This document shows, in pieces, positions 18,145 to 27,492 of a stretch of DNA of 64,000 bases. A program made the position numbers and the translations under genes. Numbering within the stretch: the first letter of the stretch is position 1; each line of letters begins with the position of its first letter. This stretch comes from Massilia sp. erpn. Its GTDB lineage: Bacteria > Pseudomonadota > Gammaproteobacteria > Burkholderiales > Burkholderiaceae_D. Below the pieces are notes generated by a model. That model did no database searches and had not been told where the DNA came from. It saw only the letters and a program-made list of their open reading frames with translations. The stretch spans positions 6,084,116 to 6,148,115 of the forward strand of contig NZ_CP053748.1 of the NCBI RefSeq assembly GCF_024400215.1, given 5' to 3'.

Positions 18145-21100
18145 CTATGCGCTAGCCTTGGCCGCCGCGCGGCGTCCGCCGATCAGCTGGAACAGCGCGC
18201 GCAAGCTGCGGAACAGCAGACGCACGAAGACCAGGGTCAGCAGCGCCTCCACCAGAGTCAGCAGGAAGGCCACAATCGCCGGCCAGCGCGCCAGGCGGCG
18301 CTCGAACTTGGCCACCATGCGGTCGCGCGCGATCTCGATGCTGTCATAGAAGGTCGGCACCACCAGCAGGGTCAGGATGGTCGAGGTGATCGTGCCGCCG
18401 ATAATGGCGATCGCCAGCGGACGGTAGAACTCGCCGCCCTCGCCCAGGCCGATGGCCACCGGCAGCATGCCGGCGATCAGGGCGAAGGTCGTCATCAGGA
18501 TCGGACGCAGCCGCATGCGGCCGGCATACATCAGCGCATCCTCGCGGTTGAAGCCCTCCTCCTCGCGCTTGCGCGCCGCATCGAGCAGCAGAATCGCATT
18601 CTTGGCTACCAGGCCCATCAGCATGATGATGCCGATAAAGCTCATCAGGTTAAGCGTACCGCCCGTCAGGATCAGGGCCAGCACCACGCCGATCAGGGAC
18701 AGCGGCAGCGACAGCATCACCGCGCCCGGCGCCGTGAAGGAGCCGAACTGCATCACCAGGATCAGGTACATCAGGCCGATGCCCGAGATCAGGGCGATGA
18801 ACATCTGGGTGAACACTTCCTGCTGGTCCTTGCCGGCGCCGCCCAGGTCCAGGCCATAGCCGGGCGGGAAGTCCATGGCTTTCGCCAGTTTCATGGCGTC
18901 GGCCGTCACTTCGCCCGAGGAACGGCCTTCGACGTTGGCCGAGACCGAAATCGACCGCTTGCCGTTCTTGTGGCGGATGGTGGCCGGGCCCTTGCCCATG
19001 GTCACGGTGGCGATCTGGTCCAGCGGCACCATCTGATTGGTGCCGGTCACGCCGATCGGCAGGCGCTCGATATTCTCGGCGCTGGTGCGGTCGTCCGGAT
19101 GCAGGCGCACCGCCACATCGCGCGTCTCGCCGGTCGGGTCAACCCAGTCGCCCACTTCGATGCCGGCAAAGGCCACCCGCAGCGATTGCGCCGCGTCGCC
19201 GGCGGAAATGCCCATGGAGTTGGCCAGACCGCGGTTCAGCTCGATTTGCATCTCGTCTTTCGGATCGAGTTCGGACAGGCCGACGTCGACCGCGCCCGGC
19301 ACCTGGCGCAGCTTGTCCATGAATTCGCTGGTGATCTGCATCAGCTTGCGCGAATCGGGGCCGGTGAATTCGATCTGCACCGGCTTGCGCGCATTGTTCG
19401 ACAAGTCGTCCAGCACCACGAATTCGCCACCGACCAGCTGGGCCATCTTCTGGCGCAGCTCGATCGCCACCTCGGTGGCCGAGCGCTTGCGCTCATGCTT
19501 CTTGCCGATATCGACATAGATGCGGCCGCCGCTCAGATTGACATAGGTGCTGGTGGCCTTGGTTTCCGGCAAGGTATGGGCCAGCTGGGCCGCCTTGTCC
19601 AGCTTCAGGCGGCTGTATTCCAGGCTGCTCGAGGATGGCGTGCGCACCTCGATGGCCAGGGTGCCGAAGTCGGACTTCGGCAGGAAGCTCGAACCGCCCA
19701 CGGTGGCCTGCAGGGCCAGCGCGGCGATGAAGCTGGCCAGCGCGATGGCGCCCATCCATTTACGGTGGTGCAAGGCCCAGGCGATCACATGGCCGTAGCG
19801 GTCGGCCTGGTGGTCGAACCAGTGGTTGAACTTGTCGAGCACCTTGCCGATGCCTTTTTTCGGCGCCGTGTGGTGATCCGGCGGATCGCCCCAGAAGGCC
19901 GACAGCATCGGGTCCAGCGTGAACGAGATGAACAGCGACACGGCCACCGAGCAGGTCACGGTCAGGGCGAAGGGACGGAACCACTCGCCGGAGATGCCGG
20001 GCATGAAGGCCACCGGAATGAACACCGCCATGATGGAGAAGGTGGTCGCCGCCACGGCCAGGCCGATTTCGGCCGTGCCTTCCAGCGCCGCCTTGCGGCG
20101 GTCGGACCCCAGCTGCATATGGCGCACGATGTTTTCGCGCACCACGATGGCATCGTCGATCAGCACGCCGATCGCCAGCGACAGGCCGAGCAGGGTCATG
20201 AAGTTCAGGGTGAAGCCGCACAGCCAGACCGCGATAAAGGCCGCGATCACGGACGTGGGCAGGGACAGCGCGGTGATCAGGGTCGAACGCCAGGAATTGA
20301 GGAAGGCGTAGACCACGAAAATGGTCAGCACGGCGCCGAACACCAGGGCTTCGATCACGTTGTTCAGGCTGCTTTGCGCATCCTTGCCGCCATCCTGGGT
20401 CACTTCCATGGAGGTACCTTCCGGCAACTCCTTATTGATTTCCTCGACCAGCTTGCGCGTGGCCTTGGCCACGCTGACGGTGGAGGCGTCGCGCGAACGG
20501 ATGACGGAAATGCCGACATTCGCTTTGCCGCTGCGCAGGCTCAGATTATTGATTTCGGCAAAACCGTCCTCGATCGTCGCCAACTGGCCCAGGCGGATCA
20601 CTTCATCGCCGCGGCGCTTGACCACCACGTCCTGGAACTCCTCGGGACGCTCGATGCGGCCCACCAGGCGGATGCTTTTCTCTTCCAGGCTGCCGCGCAC
20701 CTTGCCCACCGGCGCATTGGTGTTTTGCAGGCGCAGGGCATTGGTCACTTCGGCCACCGAGACATTGAACTCGCGCAGCTTTTCGGCGCGCAGCAGCACC
20801 GACAGCTCGCGCCGCAGCGAGCCGTTGACATTGACCACGGCCACGCCGTCGAGGGCGCGGAAGCGGTCGGCCAGCTGGTCTTCGGCCAGGCGCGAAATCG
20901 CCGCATGCGACTGGGTGCGCGAGGAAATCGACAGCTGCATCACGGGCTGGGCCGAGGGGTCGAAGCGCTGCAGGATCGGCTCGCGCATCTCAAGCGGCAG
21001 CTTATAGCGCACCGAGGCGATCGAGTTGCGGATCTCGTCGGACGCCTCGATCAGGTTCTTGGTGAAGTTGAACTGCATCTCGATGCGCGCACTGCCCTCG

Positions 21101-21354
21101 TTGGCCTGGCTGTTCACCTCGGTCACGCCGGTAATGCTTTGCAGCGATTTTTCCAGGCGGTTCACAATCTCGCGCTCGACCGTCTCGGGCGAGGCGCCCG
21201 GATACGGGATGCTGACGATGATCACCGGCACTTCCACGTCCGGATTCTGGTTGACGCGCAGCTTGCCCAGGGCGAGCAAGCCCATGCACATCATCGCCAG
21301 GATCAGCACGATCATGGCGACAGGCCGCTTGATACTGAAATTGGACAGGAACAT
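18145..21354 (-). CDS. RND efflux transporter, inner-membrane permease subunit
   Basis: A 1069-residue AcrB/MexB-family proton-driven pump. The N terminus M-F-L-S-N-F-S-I-K-R-P-V-A is typical. The TM4 proton-relay pair is seen in I-G-V-L-I-D-D-A-I-V-V (about residue 400), and the R-P-I-L-M-T-T-F-A-L segment in TM10-11 is present. Two large periplasmic loops follow TM1 and TM7. It forms an operon with the lipoprotein adaptor three bases upstream; no outer-membrane channel gene is adjacent. The substrate class (drugs, solvents, other) cannot be read off; heavy-metal CzcA hallmarks are not evident. Confidence 0.93.
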   Translation of the reverse strand: MFLSNFSIKRPVAMIVLILAMMCMGLLALGKLRVNQNPDVEVPVIIVSIPYPGASPETVEREIVNRLEKSLQSITGVTEVNSQANEGSARIEMQFNFTKNLIEASDEIRNSIASVRYKLPLEMREPILQRFDPSAQPVMQLSISSRTQSHAAISRLAEDQLADRFRALDGVAVVNVNGSLRRELSVLLRAEKLREFNVSVAEVTNALRLQNTNAPVGKVRGSLEEKSIRLVGRIERPEEFQDVVVKRRGDEVIRLGQLATIEDGFAEINNLSLRSGKANVGISVIRSRDASTVSVAKATRKLVEEINKELPEGTSMEVTQDGGKDAQSSLNNVIEALVFGAVLTIFVVYAFLNSWRSTLITALSLPTSVIAAFIAVWLCGFTLNFMTLLGLSLAIGVLIDDAIVVRENIVRHMQLGSDRRKAALEGTAEIGLAVAATTFSIMAVFIPVAFMPGISGEWFRPFALTVTCSVAVSLFISFTLDPMLSAFWGDPPDHHTAPKKGIGKVLDKFNHWFDHQADRYGHVIAWALHHRKWMGAIALASFIAALALQATVGGSSFLPKSDFGTLAIEVRTPSSSSLEYSRLKLDKAAQLAHTLPETKATSTYVNLSGGRIYVDIGKKHERKRSATEVAIELRQKMAQLVGGEFVVLDDLSNNARKPVQIEFTGPDSRKLMQITSEFMDKLRQVPGAVDVGLSELDPKDEMQIELNRGLANSMGISAGDAAQSLRVAFAGIEVGDWVDPTGETRDVAVRLHPDDRTSAENIERLPIGVTGTNQMVPLDQIATVTMGKGPATIRHKNGKRSISVSANVEGRSSGEVTADAMKLAKAMDFPPGYGLDLGGAGKDQQEVFTQMFIALISGIGLMYLILVMQFGSFTAPGAVMLSLPLSLIGVVLALILTGGTLNLMSFIGIIMLMGLVAKNAILLLDAARKREEEGFNREDALMYAGRMRLRPILMTTFALIAGMLPVAIGLGEGGEFYRPLAIAIIGGTITSTILTLLVVPTFYDSIEIARDRMVAKFERRLARWPAIVAFLLTLVEALLTLVFVRLLFRSLRALFQLIGGRRAAAKASA

Positions 21355-21357
21355 GGT

Positions 21358-22548
21358 TTAGTTTCCTTTGCTGACGGCGGCCGGGGTCACGGCAGCGGAA
21401 GCGACGGCCTTGGGCGCGGCCAGCTCGATCTTCTGCCCTTCCTTGAAGCTCGAGGCCGGGGCGCGCAGCACCATATCGCCGGCGGCCAGGCCGCTTTGCA
21501 CCTGCCACAGGCCGCTGCGCGCATCGCGCGTGCCGATCGCCAGGCTGATCTTGCTCAAGGTCTTGTCCTTGACGCGCCAGGCGTACGAGCTATCGCCCTG
21601 GCGCACCAGGGCCGTTTCCGGCACCATCAGGGCCGCCGTGGTTTCCGCCTCGATGCGGCCTTCGGCATACAGGCCGGCCACGCGCGGCAGATTGCTGCCG
21701 GCGAACTCGACCAGCACCTCGACCTGGCGCGTGACCGGGTTGGCGGCCGGATCGACGCGCTTGACCTTGCCGTTGAACTGCTGGCCCGGATAGCCATTGA
21801 TGCGGAACAGCGCCGGCTGGCCCACCTTGACCACGCCGATCTTGTCGGCCGAGACCAGGCCTTCGAAGCGCATCGAGGCCGGATCGACCACTTTCACCAA
21901 TTCCTTGCCGATCTGGGCCGTGTCGCCATTCGACACCTTGCGTTCGCTGACGATGCCGTCGAACGGCGCGCGCACCAGGGTGCGCGACAGCTGCTGGCTG
22001 GCCGAGACCGACTTGGCCTTGGCCGCCGCCAGGTCGCTCAGCGCGTTATTGCGGCGCACTTCGGCATCTTCCAGGGCCTGGGCCGACGCCATGCCGGAAG
22101 CGCGCAGGGTTTTCTGGCGGCTCAGCATGCGCTCGGCCTGCTCCATGGCCTGGGTCTGGGCGCGCACCGCCTCATTCGCCGAATTCAGGCTGTCGCGCAG
22201 CGAGGTATCGTCCAGGCGCACCAGCAGGTCGCCCTTCTTCACCGCCTCGCCATTCTCTTTAAGCACCTGCACCACCACGGCGCCCACTTCGGCGCGCAGA
22301 TCGGCCTTGCGCTCGGGCTGGATGGAGCCGGTGATCACGGGGCCGGACGCCAGCGCGTTCGACTCCACCGTGACCAGGTCTTCCGAAGAGATCAGCAGCG
22401 GTCCCGCAGCCGCCTTCTTGTCGCCCCCTTTCTCGGCATTGGCCTGGGCCGACGCGCTGGCGCCGGCTTTTTCCGGCGCCTTGTCCGACTTGCCGCAAGC
22501 GGCAAGAGCTGTGGCGACGGCGAAAGCTATTAAGGAAGTACGCAACAT
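21358..22548 (-). CDS. RND efflux periplasmic adaptor lipoprotein
   Basis: A 396-residue membrane-fusion protein. The ATG at 22548 starts a lipoprotein signal (M-L-R-T-S-L-I-A-F-A-V-A-T-A-L-A-A-C, Cys18) and has a GGAG site upstream; a longer frame from 22647 is unlikely. A low-complexity Ala/Lys linker follows the lipid-anchored Cys, then lipoyl halves (V-L-K-E-N-G-E-A-V-K-K-G-D-L-L and R-A-P-F-D-G-I-V-S-E-R-K), a short hairpin and beta-barrel domain. It couples the RND permease to an outer-membrane channel encoded elsewhere. A palindromic operator candidate lies about 180 bases upstream. Confidence 0.9.
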   Translation of the reverse strand: MLRTSLIAFAVATALAACGKSDKAPEKAGASASAQANAEKGGDKKAAAGPLLISSEDLVTVESNALASGPVITGSIQPERKADLRAEVGAVVVQVLKENGEAVKKGDLLVRLDDTSLRDSLNSANEAVRAQTQAMEQAERMLSRQKTLRASGMASAQALEDAEVRRNNALSDLAAAKAKSVSASQQLSRTLVRAPFDGIVSERKVSNGDTAQIGKELVKVVDPASMRFEGLVSADKIGVVKVGQPALFRINGYPGQQFNGKVKRVDPAANPVTRQVEVLVEFAGSNLPRVAGLYAEGRIEAETTAALMVPETALVRQGDSSYAWRVKDKTLSKISLAIGTRDARSGLWQVQSGLAAGDMVLRAPASSFKEGQKIELAAPKAVASAAVTPAAVSKGN

Positions 22549-22725
22549 AGAAGATCTCCGAGAAGTTGGACGATTACGTTTTATTAATATTTTGACCCAA
22601 ACTACGAGGCGCAAAGTATCTCCGACCCCTCTGGGAGCGTCAATCAAGATGCGTATGGAGTGACAGTTTTTGTGGCTGGACTGCGAAAAACGTGGATAAA
22701 CGGTAAACAGTCCGGAAAGGGAGGG

Positions 22726-22751
22726 AAATTAGTATAGAAATGTACTAATTT
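22726..22751. promoter_or_regulatory. Palindromic operator candidate upstream of the RND operon
   Basis: AAATTAGTA (22726-22734) and TACTAATTT (22743-22751) are perfect 9-bp inverted arms with an 8-base spacer, in an AT-rich patch of an otherwise GC-rich intergenic region of 279 bases (22549-22827). The size fits a TetR- or MarR-type repressor site, but no such regulator gene is adjacent. The rest of this intergenic region shows nothing else I can name. Confidence 0.45.
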
Positions 22752-22827
22752 CAGTAGGAGGCAGGCGCGCACCGGCAGCGCGCCCTGGACCGGATGGCGC
22801 CCGGCCCAGGTGGGAAGTCGGCAGCGC

Positions 22828-23250
22828 TCAGCCGCGGGCGAACAGCGCGTGGATCAGGTGGCCCATGGCGATGCCGGTGGCCAGGCCGCCCAGGATTTCG
22901 ACCACGGTATGGCCCATGCGCTCGCGCAGCCCTTTGTGGTTGCTGTCATCCTTGGCCAGGCGGTTGATGGCGGCGGCTTGGCGGCCGACGTGCTGGCGCA
23001 GGCTGTTGGCGTCGATGATGACGATAAAGCACAGGGTCACGGCCACGCCGAAGGCGGGATGGCCGATGCCCTCGCGCAGCGCGATCAGGGTGGCCATGCT
23101 GGAGACGACAGCGCTATGGTTGCTGGGGAAGCCGCCATTGCCCACCAAATTGAAAGCCCAGCGGCGCGCGCGGATGCTATTGATCAGGAATTTGATGGGA
23201 CCGACCACGGTCCAGGTCATCACAGGGGTCAGAAGATAGGCGAGATCCAT
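22828..23250 (-). CDS. Divergent PAP2 family membrane protein (DUF212/YuiD type)
   Basis: A 140-residue protein from the ATG at 23250 (M-D-L-A-Y-L-L-T-P-V); an upstream in-frame ATG at 23295 adds 15 residues. The motif G-G-F-P-S-N-H-S-A-V-V-S-S and the later R-Q-H-V-G-R-Q-A and G-H-T-V-V-E-I-L-G-G-L-A-T-G are the hallmark of the divergent PAP2 (DUF212) family, with three or four membrane helices. It is related to acid phosphatases acting on lipid phosphates, but the substrate is not known. It is divergent from the DUF475 gene at 23362. Confidence 0.82.
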   Translation of the reverse strand: MDLAYLLTPVMTWTVVGPIKFLINSIRARRWAFNLVGNGGFPSNHSAVVSSMATLIALREGIGHPAFGVAVTLCFIVIIDANSLRQHVGRQAAAINRLAKDDSNHKGLRERMGHTVVEILGGLATGIAMGHLIHALFARG

Positions 23251-23361
23251 TGCAAGAAATCCTTTTAGGCAATCCGCCATTATGGCAGAACGCACGGACC
23301 GGGCGGAAGCGGCTGTTATAAAATCCGCACACTATAAAAAACCATACGGGGTAGCAGGACA

Positions 23362-24393
23362 ATGAAATATTTCCGCGTTTCGATTCTTTTCACCATCGTG
23401 CTGATGGCGCTGTCGGGCTGGTGGGGCTATAGCCATGGCGGCCTGGGCGGCATGGTCACGGCGCTGTGGATCACGGGCGTGCTGGGCGTGATGGAAGTCT
23501 CGCTCTCATTTGACAATGCGGTGGTCAACGCCTCCGTGCTGCGCGACTGGAACGCCTTTTGGCAGAAACTGTTCCTGACGGTCGGCATCCTGGTCGCCGT
23601 GTTCGGCATGCGCCTGCTGTTCCCGCTGGCCATCGTCGCCGTGGCTACCGGCCTGGGCCTGGTCGAAGTGTGGGATATGGCCACCACCACGCCGCAGGAA
23701 TACTCGCACCACCTGATGGGCGTGCATGCCGAAGTGTCGGCCTTCGGCGGCGCCTTCCTGCTGCTGGTCTTCCTCAACTTCCTGTTCGACGCGGAAAAAG
23801 ACACCCACTGGATCGTCTGGCTCGAGGAAAAAGCCGGCGCGCACGGCACGGAAAGCCTGGCCGTACTGCTGGCCCTGCTGGCCGTGTTCGGCTGCACCGA
23901 GCTGGTGCCCGAAGCCAAACGCTACAGCGTGCTGTATGCCGGCGTGGTCGGCATTGCCATTTATGTCGGGGTCGGCTGGCTCAGCGGCCTGCTGGAAGAA
24001 GAAGGCGGCGCCGACATCGGCCAGGCCGTGCAGCGCGGCAGCCTCGGCGGCTTCCTGTATCTGGAAGTGCTGGACGCCTCCTTCAGCTTCGACGGCGTGA
24101 TCGGCGCCTTCGCCATCACCAGCGACGTGGTGGTGATCATGCTTGGCCTGGCCATCGGCGCCATGTATGTGCGTTCGCTGACCGTCTACCTGGTGCACAA
24201 GGGTACGCTCGACGAATTCGTCTACCTGGAGCACGGCGCCCACTATGCGATCGGCATCCTGGCCCTGATCATGCTCGCCAGCGTCAAATTCCACATCCCC
24301 GAATGGTTCACCGGCCTGTCCGGCGTGGCCTTCATCGCCGTCTCGCTCTGGTCCTCGGTGAAATACCGGCGGCTGGCGGCGGCCCAGGGCTGA
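23362..24393 (+). CDS. DUF475 / TerC-superfamily integral membrane protein
   Basis: A 343-residue protein with about eight or nine membrane helices. The motifs E-V-S-L-S-F-D-N-A-V-V-N-A in the second helix and L-D-A-S-F-S-F-D-G-V-I-G-A-F-A further on are the paired acidic motifs of the TerC/DUF475 superfamily, which is linked to metal handling or tellurite resistance in other members. A basic-acidic cytoplasmic loop (D-A-E-K-D-T-H-W-I-V-W-L-E-E-K) separates the halves. Function in this organism is unknown; manganese or other metal export is a reasonable guess for the superfamily. Confidence 0.82.
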   Translation: MKYFRVSILFTIVLMALSGWWGYSHGGLGGMVTALWITGVLGVMEVSLSFDNAVVNASVLRDWNAFWQKLFLTVGILVAVFGMRLLFPLAIVAVATGLGLVEVWDMATTTPQEYSHHLMGVHAEVSAFGGAFLLLVFLNFLFDAEKDTHWIVWLEEKAGAHGTESLAVLLALLAVFGCTELVPEAKRYSVLYAGVVGIAIYVGVGWLSGLLEEEGGADIGQAVQRGSLGGFLYLEVLDASFSFDGVIGAFAITSDVVVIMLGLAIGAMYVRSLTVYLVHKGTLDEFVYLEHGAHYAIGILALIMLASVKFHIPEWFTGLSGVAFIAVSLWSSVKYRRLAAAQG

Positions 24394-24437
24394 GAAGCAA
24401 TGATAATATCCCAATATTGCCACTACTTGCAGAAACT

Positions 24438-24806
24438 ATGACCCGTCCCTCCCGCCTCATCCTGGTCCTGCTGGGCCTGATTGTTGTTGCCGCCCTCGTG
24501 TTCTGGGCCTATGCGCTGATCACGCTGAACTACGCCTATTCCGAAGGCGAAAGAGCGGGCTATCTGCAAAAATTCTCGAAACGGGGCTGGATCTGCAAGA
24601 CCTGGGAAGGTGAAATCCTGCTCACTTCGATGCCCGGCGCCATCCCCGAAAAATTCGAATTCAGCGTGCGCGACGACGATGTCGCGCGCCAGCTGATGGC
24701 CGCCACCGGCAAGCGCGTCCTGCTTTCCTACGAGCAGCACAAAGGCGTCCCCACCTCCTGCTTCGGCGAAACCGAATACTTCGTCGAACGCCTCCAAGTG
24801 CAATAA
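24438..24806 (+). CDS. Small membrane-anchored protein of unknown function
   Basis: A 122-residue protein from the ATG at 24438, 44 bases after the DUF475 gene. An N-terminal membrane helix (R-L-I-L-V-L-L-G-L-I-V-V-A-A-L-V-F-W-A-Y) is followed by Y-S-E-G-E-R-A-G-Y-L-Q-K-F-S-K-R-G-W-I-C-K-T-W-E-G, a motif seen in a widespread small-protein family of unknown role, and a short soluble domain with two cysteines (W-I-C-K and T-S-C-F). The longer in-frame ORF beginning at 23559 overlaps the DUF475 gene and is a shadow. A hairpin lies right after the stop (about 24811-24834). Confidence 0.7.
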   Translation: MTRPSRLILVLLGLIVVAALVFWAYALITLNYAYSEGERAGYLQKFSKRGWICKTWEGEILLTSMPGAIPEKFEFSVRDDDVARQLMAATGKRVLLSYEQHKGVPTSCFGETEYFVERLQVQ

Positions 24807-24847
24807 AAAAAACCGCGGCCTCCGCCACGGTTTGATCCCCCTCAACA

Positions 24848-24956
24848 AATGTCCACCCTGGTGTCAGGCGGGGCCGCCGAGGCACCAGGATTAGACATTT
24901 GCTGATTTAGATCAAAGAATGTCCGACCCTGGTGCCTGACACCAGGGTTGGACATT
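24848..24956. repeat. Tandem palindromic intergenic repeat, cluster 1 (two units)
   Basis: Two units of a roughly 40-50-base palindrome bounded by AATGTCC and GGACATT (or AGACATT). The second unit (24919-24956) has 17-base arms, AATGTCCGACCCTGGTG and its near-perfect complement, around a CCTGA loop. The first unit (24848-24899) is degenerate, with a longer GC-rich centre. A TGATTTAGATCAAAG link joins them and TTTGATATTGCGCAAA follows. The cluster lies between two convergent genes, where such hairpins could end transcription from both sides. A second cluster is at 30443-30538. Confidence 0.85.
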
Positions 24957-24977
24957 GTTTGATATTGCGCAAAGAGC

Positions 24978-27317
24978 TTAGCGGCCGCGCCAGACGGAGC
25001 CGGCGGTTTCCTTCAAGCGGCCGATGACGTCGCGCGCCAGGGTTTCGCTTTGCTCGCGCTCGGCTTGGGCACGGGCGGCGGCTTCGCTGGCGTCGACCAC
25101 GCTGGCTTCGGTCACTTTCAGCACGCCTTCTTCGGCTTCCACTTTTGCTTGCAGGGCTTGCAGGGCGCTGTGGGCGGCTTGCTGGCGGCGGCTTTCCAGC
25201 TCCAGCAGCTGGCGCTTGGCGGCCGTCATGGCCTTGGTGGTGTCGGCCAGCTTGCGCTGCATGGCGGCGTGGGCTTGGGCGGTTTCCAGCAAGGCCTGCT
25301 GTTCGGCGGCTTTTTCCTGGGCGGCCTGGCTGGCGGCGTGTTCGGCTTGTTCGCACTCGCGGGCGGCCTCGGCGGCGGCCTGTTCGGCCTGGGCGCGCGC
25401 TGCGGCGGCGATGGCGGCGCCGCGTTCGGCTTCGAGACGGCCTGCGATGGCTTGGCCGGCCAGGACTTCGGCGGCGTTGGCGGTGTGCTGCTGCGCCAAT
25501 TTCTGCTCGATCACAGCCAGCGATTGGCGTTCGGTGGCGATGAATTCCTGTTCGGCTTGCAACAAGGCGGCGGCGGCGGCGGCTTTTTCCTGTTCGGCGC
25601 GGCAGCGTTCCTTGTGCACTTCGCTCAGCTCGACCGCCAGACGGGCTTGGGCGGCGACGGCTTGGGCCGCCGCTTCCTTCTGCGCGGCTTCGACGTCGGT
25701 CTGTTCGGCCATCTGGCGCAGCGAGGCCGCTTCCGCTTCGGCCGCCAGTTGCAGGCGCTGCTCAGCGGCGCGCTGCTGGCGCAGGGCTTCGGCCTGCTCA
25801 GCTTCGGCGGCGGCGCGCGCGACGGCGGCGGCTGTGCTGCGCTCTTCCTCGGCCAGGCGCACTTTCAGCGCGGCGATGGCTTGCTGTTCGGCGGCGGCGC
25901 GTTCCTGCTCGGCTTGCGCCAGGGCTGCGGCCTGGCCGGCCCGTTCGCGCGCCAGGGCGTCGGCGTGCTGAGCGGTGTCGACTTGTTCGTTGAGAGCGGC
26001 CAGTTCGGCAGCCTCGGCAGCGTTGCACGAGGCGGCCAGTTCGGCGGCGGCGCGCGCCAGGGCGGCGCGTTCATTGGCTTGCTGGGTGGCGCGCTGCTGC
26101 TCTTCGCTGTCGGCACGCGCCGCTTCGGCGGCGGCCTGCTCGGCCAGCTGGCGCAGCTTGGCCTGCTCCAGGGCTTCGGCCTCGGCTTCGACCTTGGCGT
26201 GGACTTCGAATTCGGCCTGCTGCTCCGCTTCGACACGGGCCATGGAGACAGCCGTCAGCTGGCGGTCGGCCTCGATGCGCGCCTCGGTGGCGGCGATGAT
26301 GCGGGCGTCGGCATCGCGCCGGGCGGCGGCGCTGGTGGCGGCCATGGCTTCCATGCGCTCGCGGTGCTGGGCGGCGTCACGGATTTCCTTTTCGGTTTGC
26401 AGGCGCAGATGCAGGGACATGGCGGCGCTGCGGTCGGATTCAGCCTTGGCCAAGGCGATCGCTTCGCGCTCCTGCTCCAGGTGGGCCAGGGCGCGTGCCT
26501 CTTCAGCGGCGCGCACTTCGGCGGCGGCGCGCTTGAAGGTCGATTCCTGGGCAATCTGGTCGGCGCGTTCGCGCTGGCGCGTCACTTCCAGCGCCTCGGC
26601 TTCAGCCTCGGCCAGCTGCTGCGCGGTCTGGCGCGCGGCGTGGGCCTGGCGTTCGCGTTCACGCGCCAGGGTGGCCATGCGCGCGTCGGCGCTGGCGATG
26701 CCCACCACTTCATCTTTGGCGGCCTGGACGGCGGCCATGCGTTCGGCGGCCTGCATGCGGGCCTGCTCGGTCTGCACCATCAATTCTTCGGCGGCGCGCG
26801 CCGCTTGCTCTGCCAACTCGGCTTCAGCCGCGACCTGGTCGGCGGCGGCGCGACGGCTGCCCTCCTCGGCCCTGGCGCGCTGCTCGGCGGCCAGTCGCAC
26901 CTGGGTGTCGGCCTCGACGCGGGCGCGCAGTTCGGCGGTTTCCTGTTTCACGGCTTCCAGGCGGGCGACGCTGGCCTGGGCGGCGGCGCGCAGGCTTTCC
27001 AGACGCTCGCGGTTGGCGCTGATCGCCTCTTCGGCAGCCTGGGCGTTCTGCAAGGCCACGGCGGCGGCAGCGGCGTCGATGGCGGCGCGGTCCTCGGCCA
27101 GGGCACGGGCGCGGCTTTCGGCGTGGGCGCGGCTCTCGGCGGCGCAGGCGGCTTTCGCTTCCGCTTCGACGCGGGCAATCGCTTGCTGAATGGCCTTCAT
27201 TTCCGCTTCGGCGCGGGCCGGGCGGGCCTCATCGTTGGCGGCGCTGGAACTTACCACATCATGCGGCTCGTCCACGTGGGGAGCGGCGTCGAAAGCTGGG
27301 GCCAGTTGTACTTGCAT
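24978..27317 (-). CDS. 779-residue alanine/glutamate-rich coiled-coil protein
   Basis: After about 45 residues (M-Q-V-Q-L-A-P-A-F-D-A-A-P-H-V) the protein is almost unbroken charged helix, rich in Ala, Glu, Arg and Gln, with repeated A-E-A-E-A, R-A-R-A-E-E and E-R-A-A-A-E-Q pieces to near its end (V-I-G-R-L-K-E-T-A-G-S-V-W-R-G-R). No signal peptide, membrane helix or catalytic domain is visible. If one continuous coiled coil, it would be about 0.1 micrometre long. Cytoskeletal, scaffold or polar-organising roles are possible, but nothing here decides. Composition also produces long false ORFs on the opposite strand. It stands alone between a repeat cluster and the transferred hydrolase. Confidence 0.8.
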   Translation of the reverse strand: MQVQLAPAFDAAPHVDEPHDVVSSSAANDEARPARAEAEMKAIQQAIARVEAEAKAACAAESRAHAESRARALAEDRAAIDAAAAAVALQNAQAAEEAISANRERLESLRAAAQASVARLEAVKQETAELRARVEADTQVRLAAEQRARAEEGSRRAAADQVAAEAELAEQAARAAEELMVQTEQARMQAAERMAAVQAAKDEVVGIASADARMATLARERERQAHAARQTAQQLAEAEAEALEVTRQRERADQIAQESTFKRAAAEVRAAEEARALAHLEQEREAIALAKAESDRSAAMSLHLRLQTEKEIRDAAQHRERMEAMAATSAAARRDADARIIAATEARIEADRQLTAVSMARVEAEQQAEFEVHAKVEAEAEALEQAKLRQLAEQAAAEAARADSEEQQRATQQANERAALARAAAELAASCNAAEAAELAALNEQVDTAQHADALARERAGQAAALAQAEQERAAAEQQAIAALKVRLAEEERSTAAAVARAAAEAEQAEALRQQRAAEQRLQLAAEAEAASLRQMAEQTDVEAAQKEAAAQAVAAQARLAVELSEVHKERCRAEQEKAAAAAALLQAEQEFIATERQSLAVIEQKLAQQHTANAAEVLAGQAIAGRLEAERGAAIAAAARAQAEQAAAEAARECEQAEHAASQAAQEKAAEQQALLETAQAHAAMQRKLADTTKAMTAAKRQLLELESRRQQAAHSALQALQAKVEAEEGVLKVTEASVVDASEAAARAQAEREQSETLARDVIGRLKETAGSVWRGR

Positions 27318-27492
27318 GGGGTTCTCGCTTGATATGGGTATTCGGTTTTGCCATTATCAGAGAGAGAAGTGCCTTCGCAGACGCCAAGGAAAGGGGGATT
27401 TCCCCGCCTATTCGGCTTTTCGCCCGCCCACACCGGCCGCAGAGGCGGCGCCGCCATCCCAAGCGGCGCGCCAGCTCGCCGCGCTCGGGGAG

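Noticed and set aside
18127..22533. A 1468-codon open frame on the plus strand
   Set aside because: It runs antisense through the RND permease and adaptor genes, whose motifs are clear; its His/Gln/Arg-rich sequence is typical of a shadow frame in GC-rich DNA.
24915..24956. The FNR-like dyad TGATTTAGATCAA within the repeat link as a regulatory site
   Set aside because: It belongs to the repeated element itself, lies between convergent gene ends and is degenerate in other copies, so a regulatory role is unlikely.
25050..27332. A 760-codon Gly/Leu/Phe-rich open frame on the plus strand opposite the coiled-coil gene
   Set aside because: Antisense of Ala/Glu codons gives exactly this kind of stop-free Gly/Leu/Phe pattern. 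The minus-strand frame has heptad-like coiled-coil character and a better start. Which strand is real was judged on this, and I am fairly but not fully sure.
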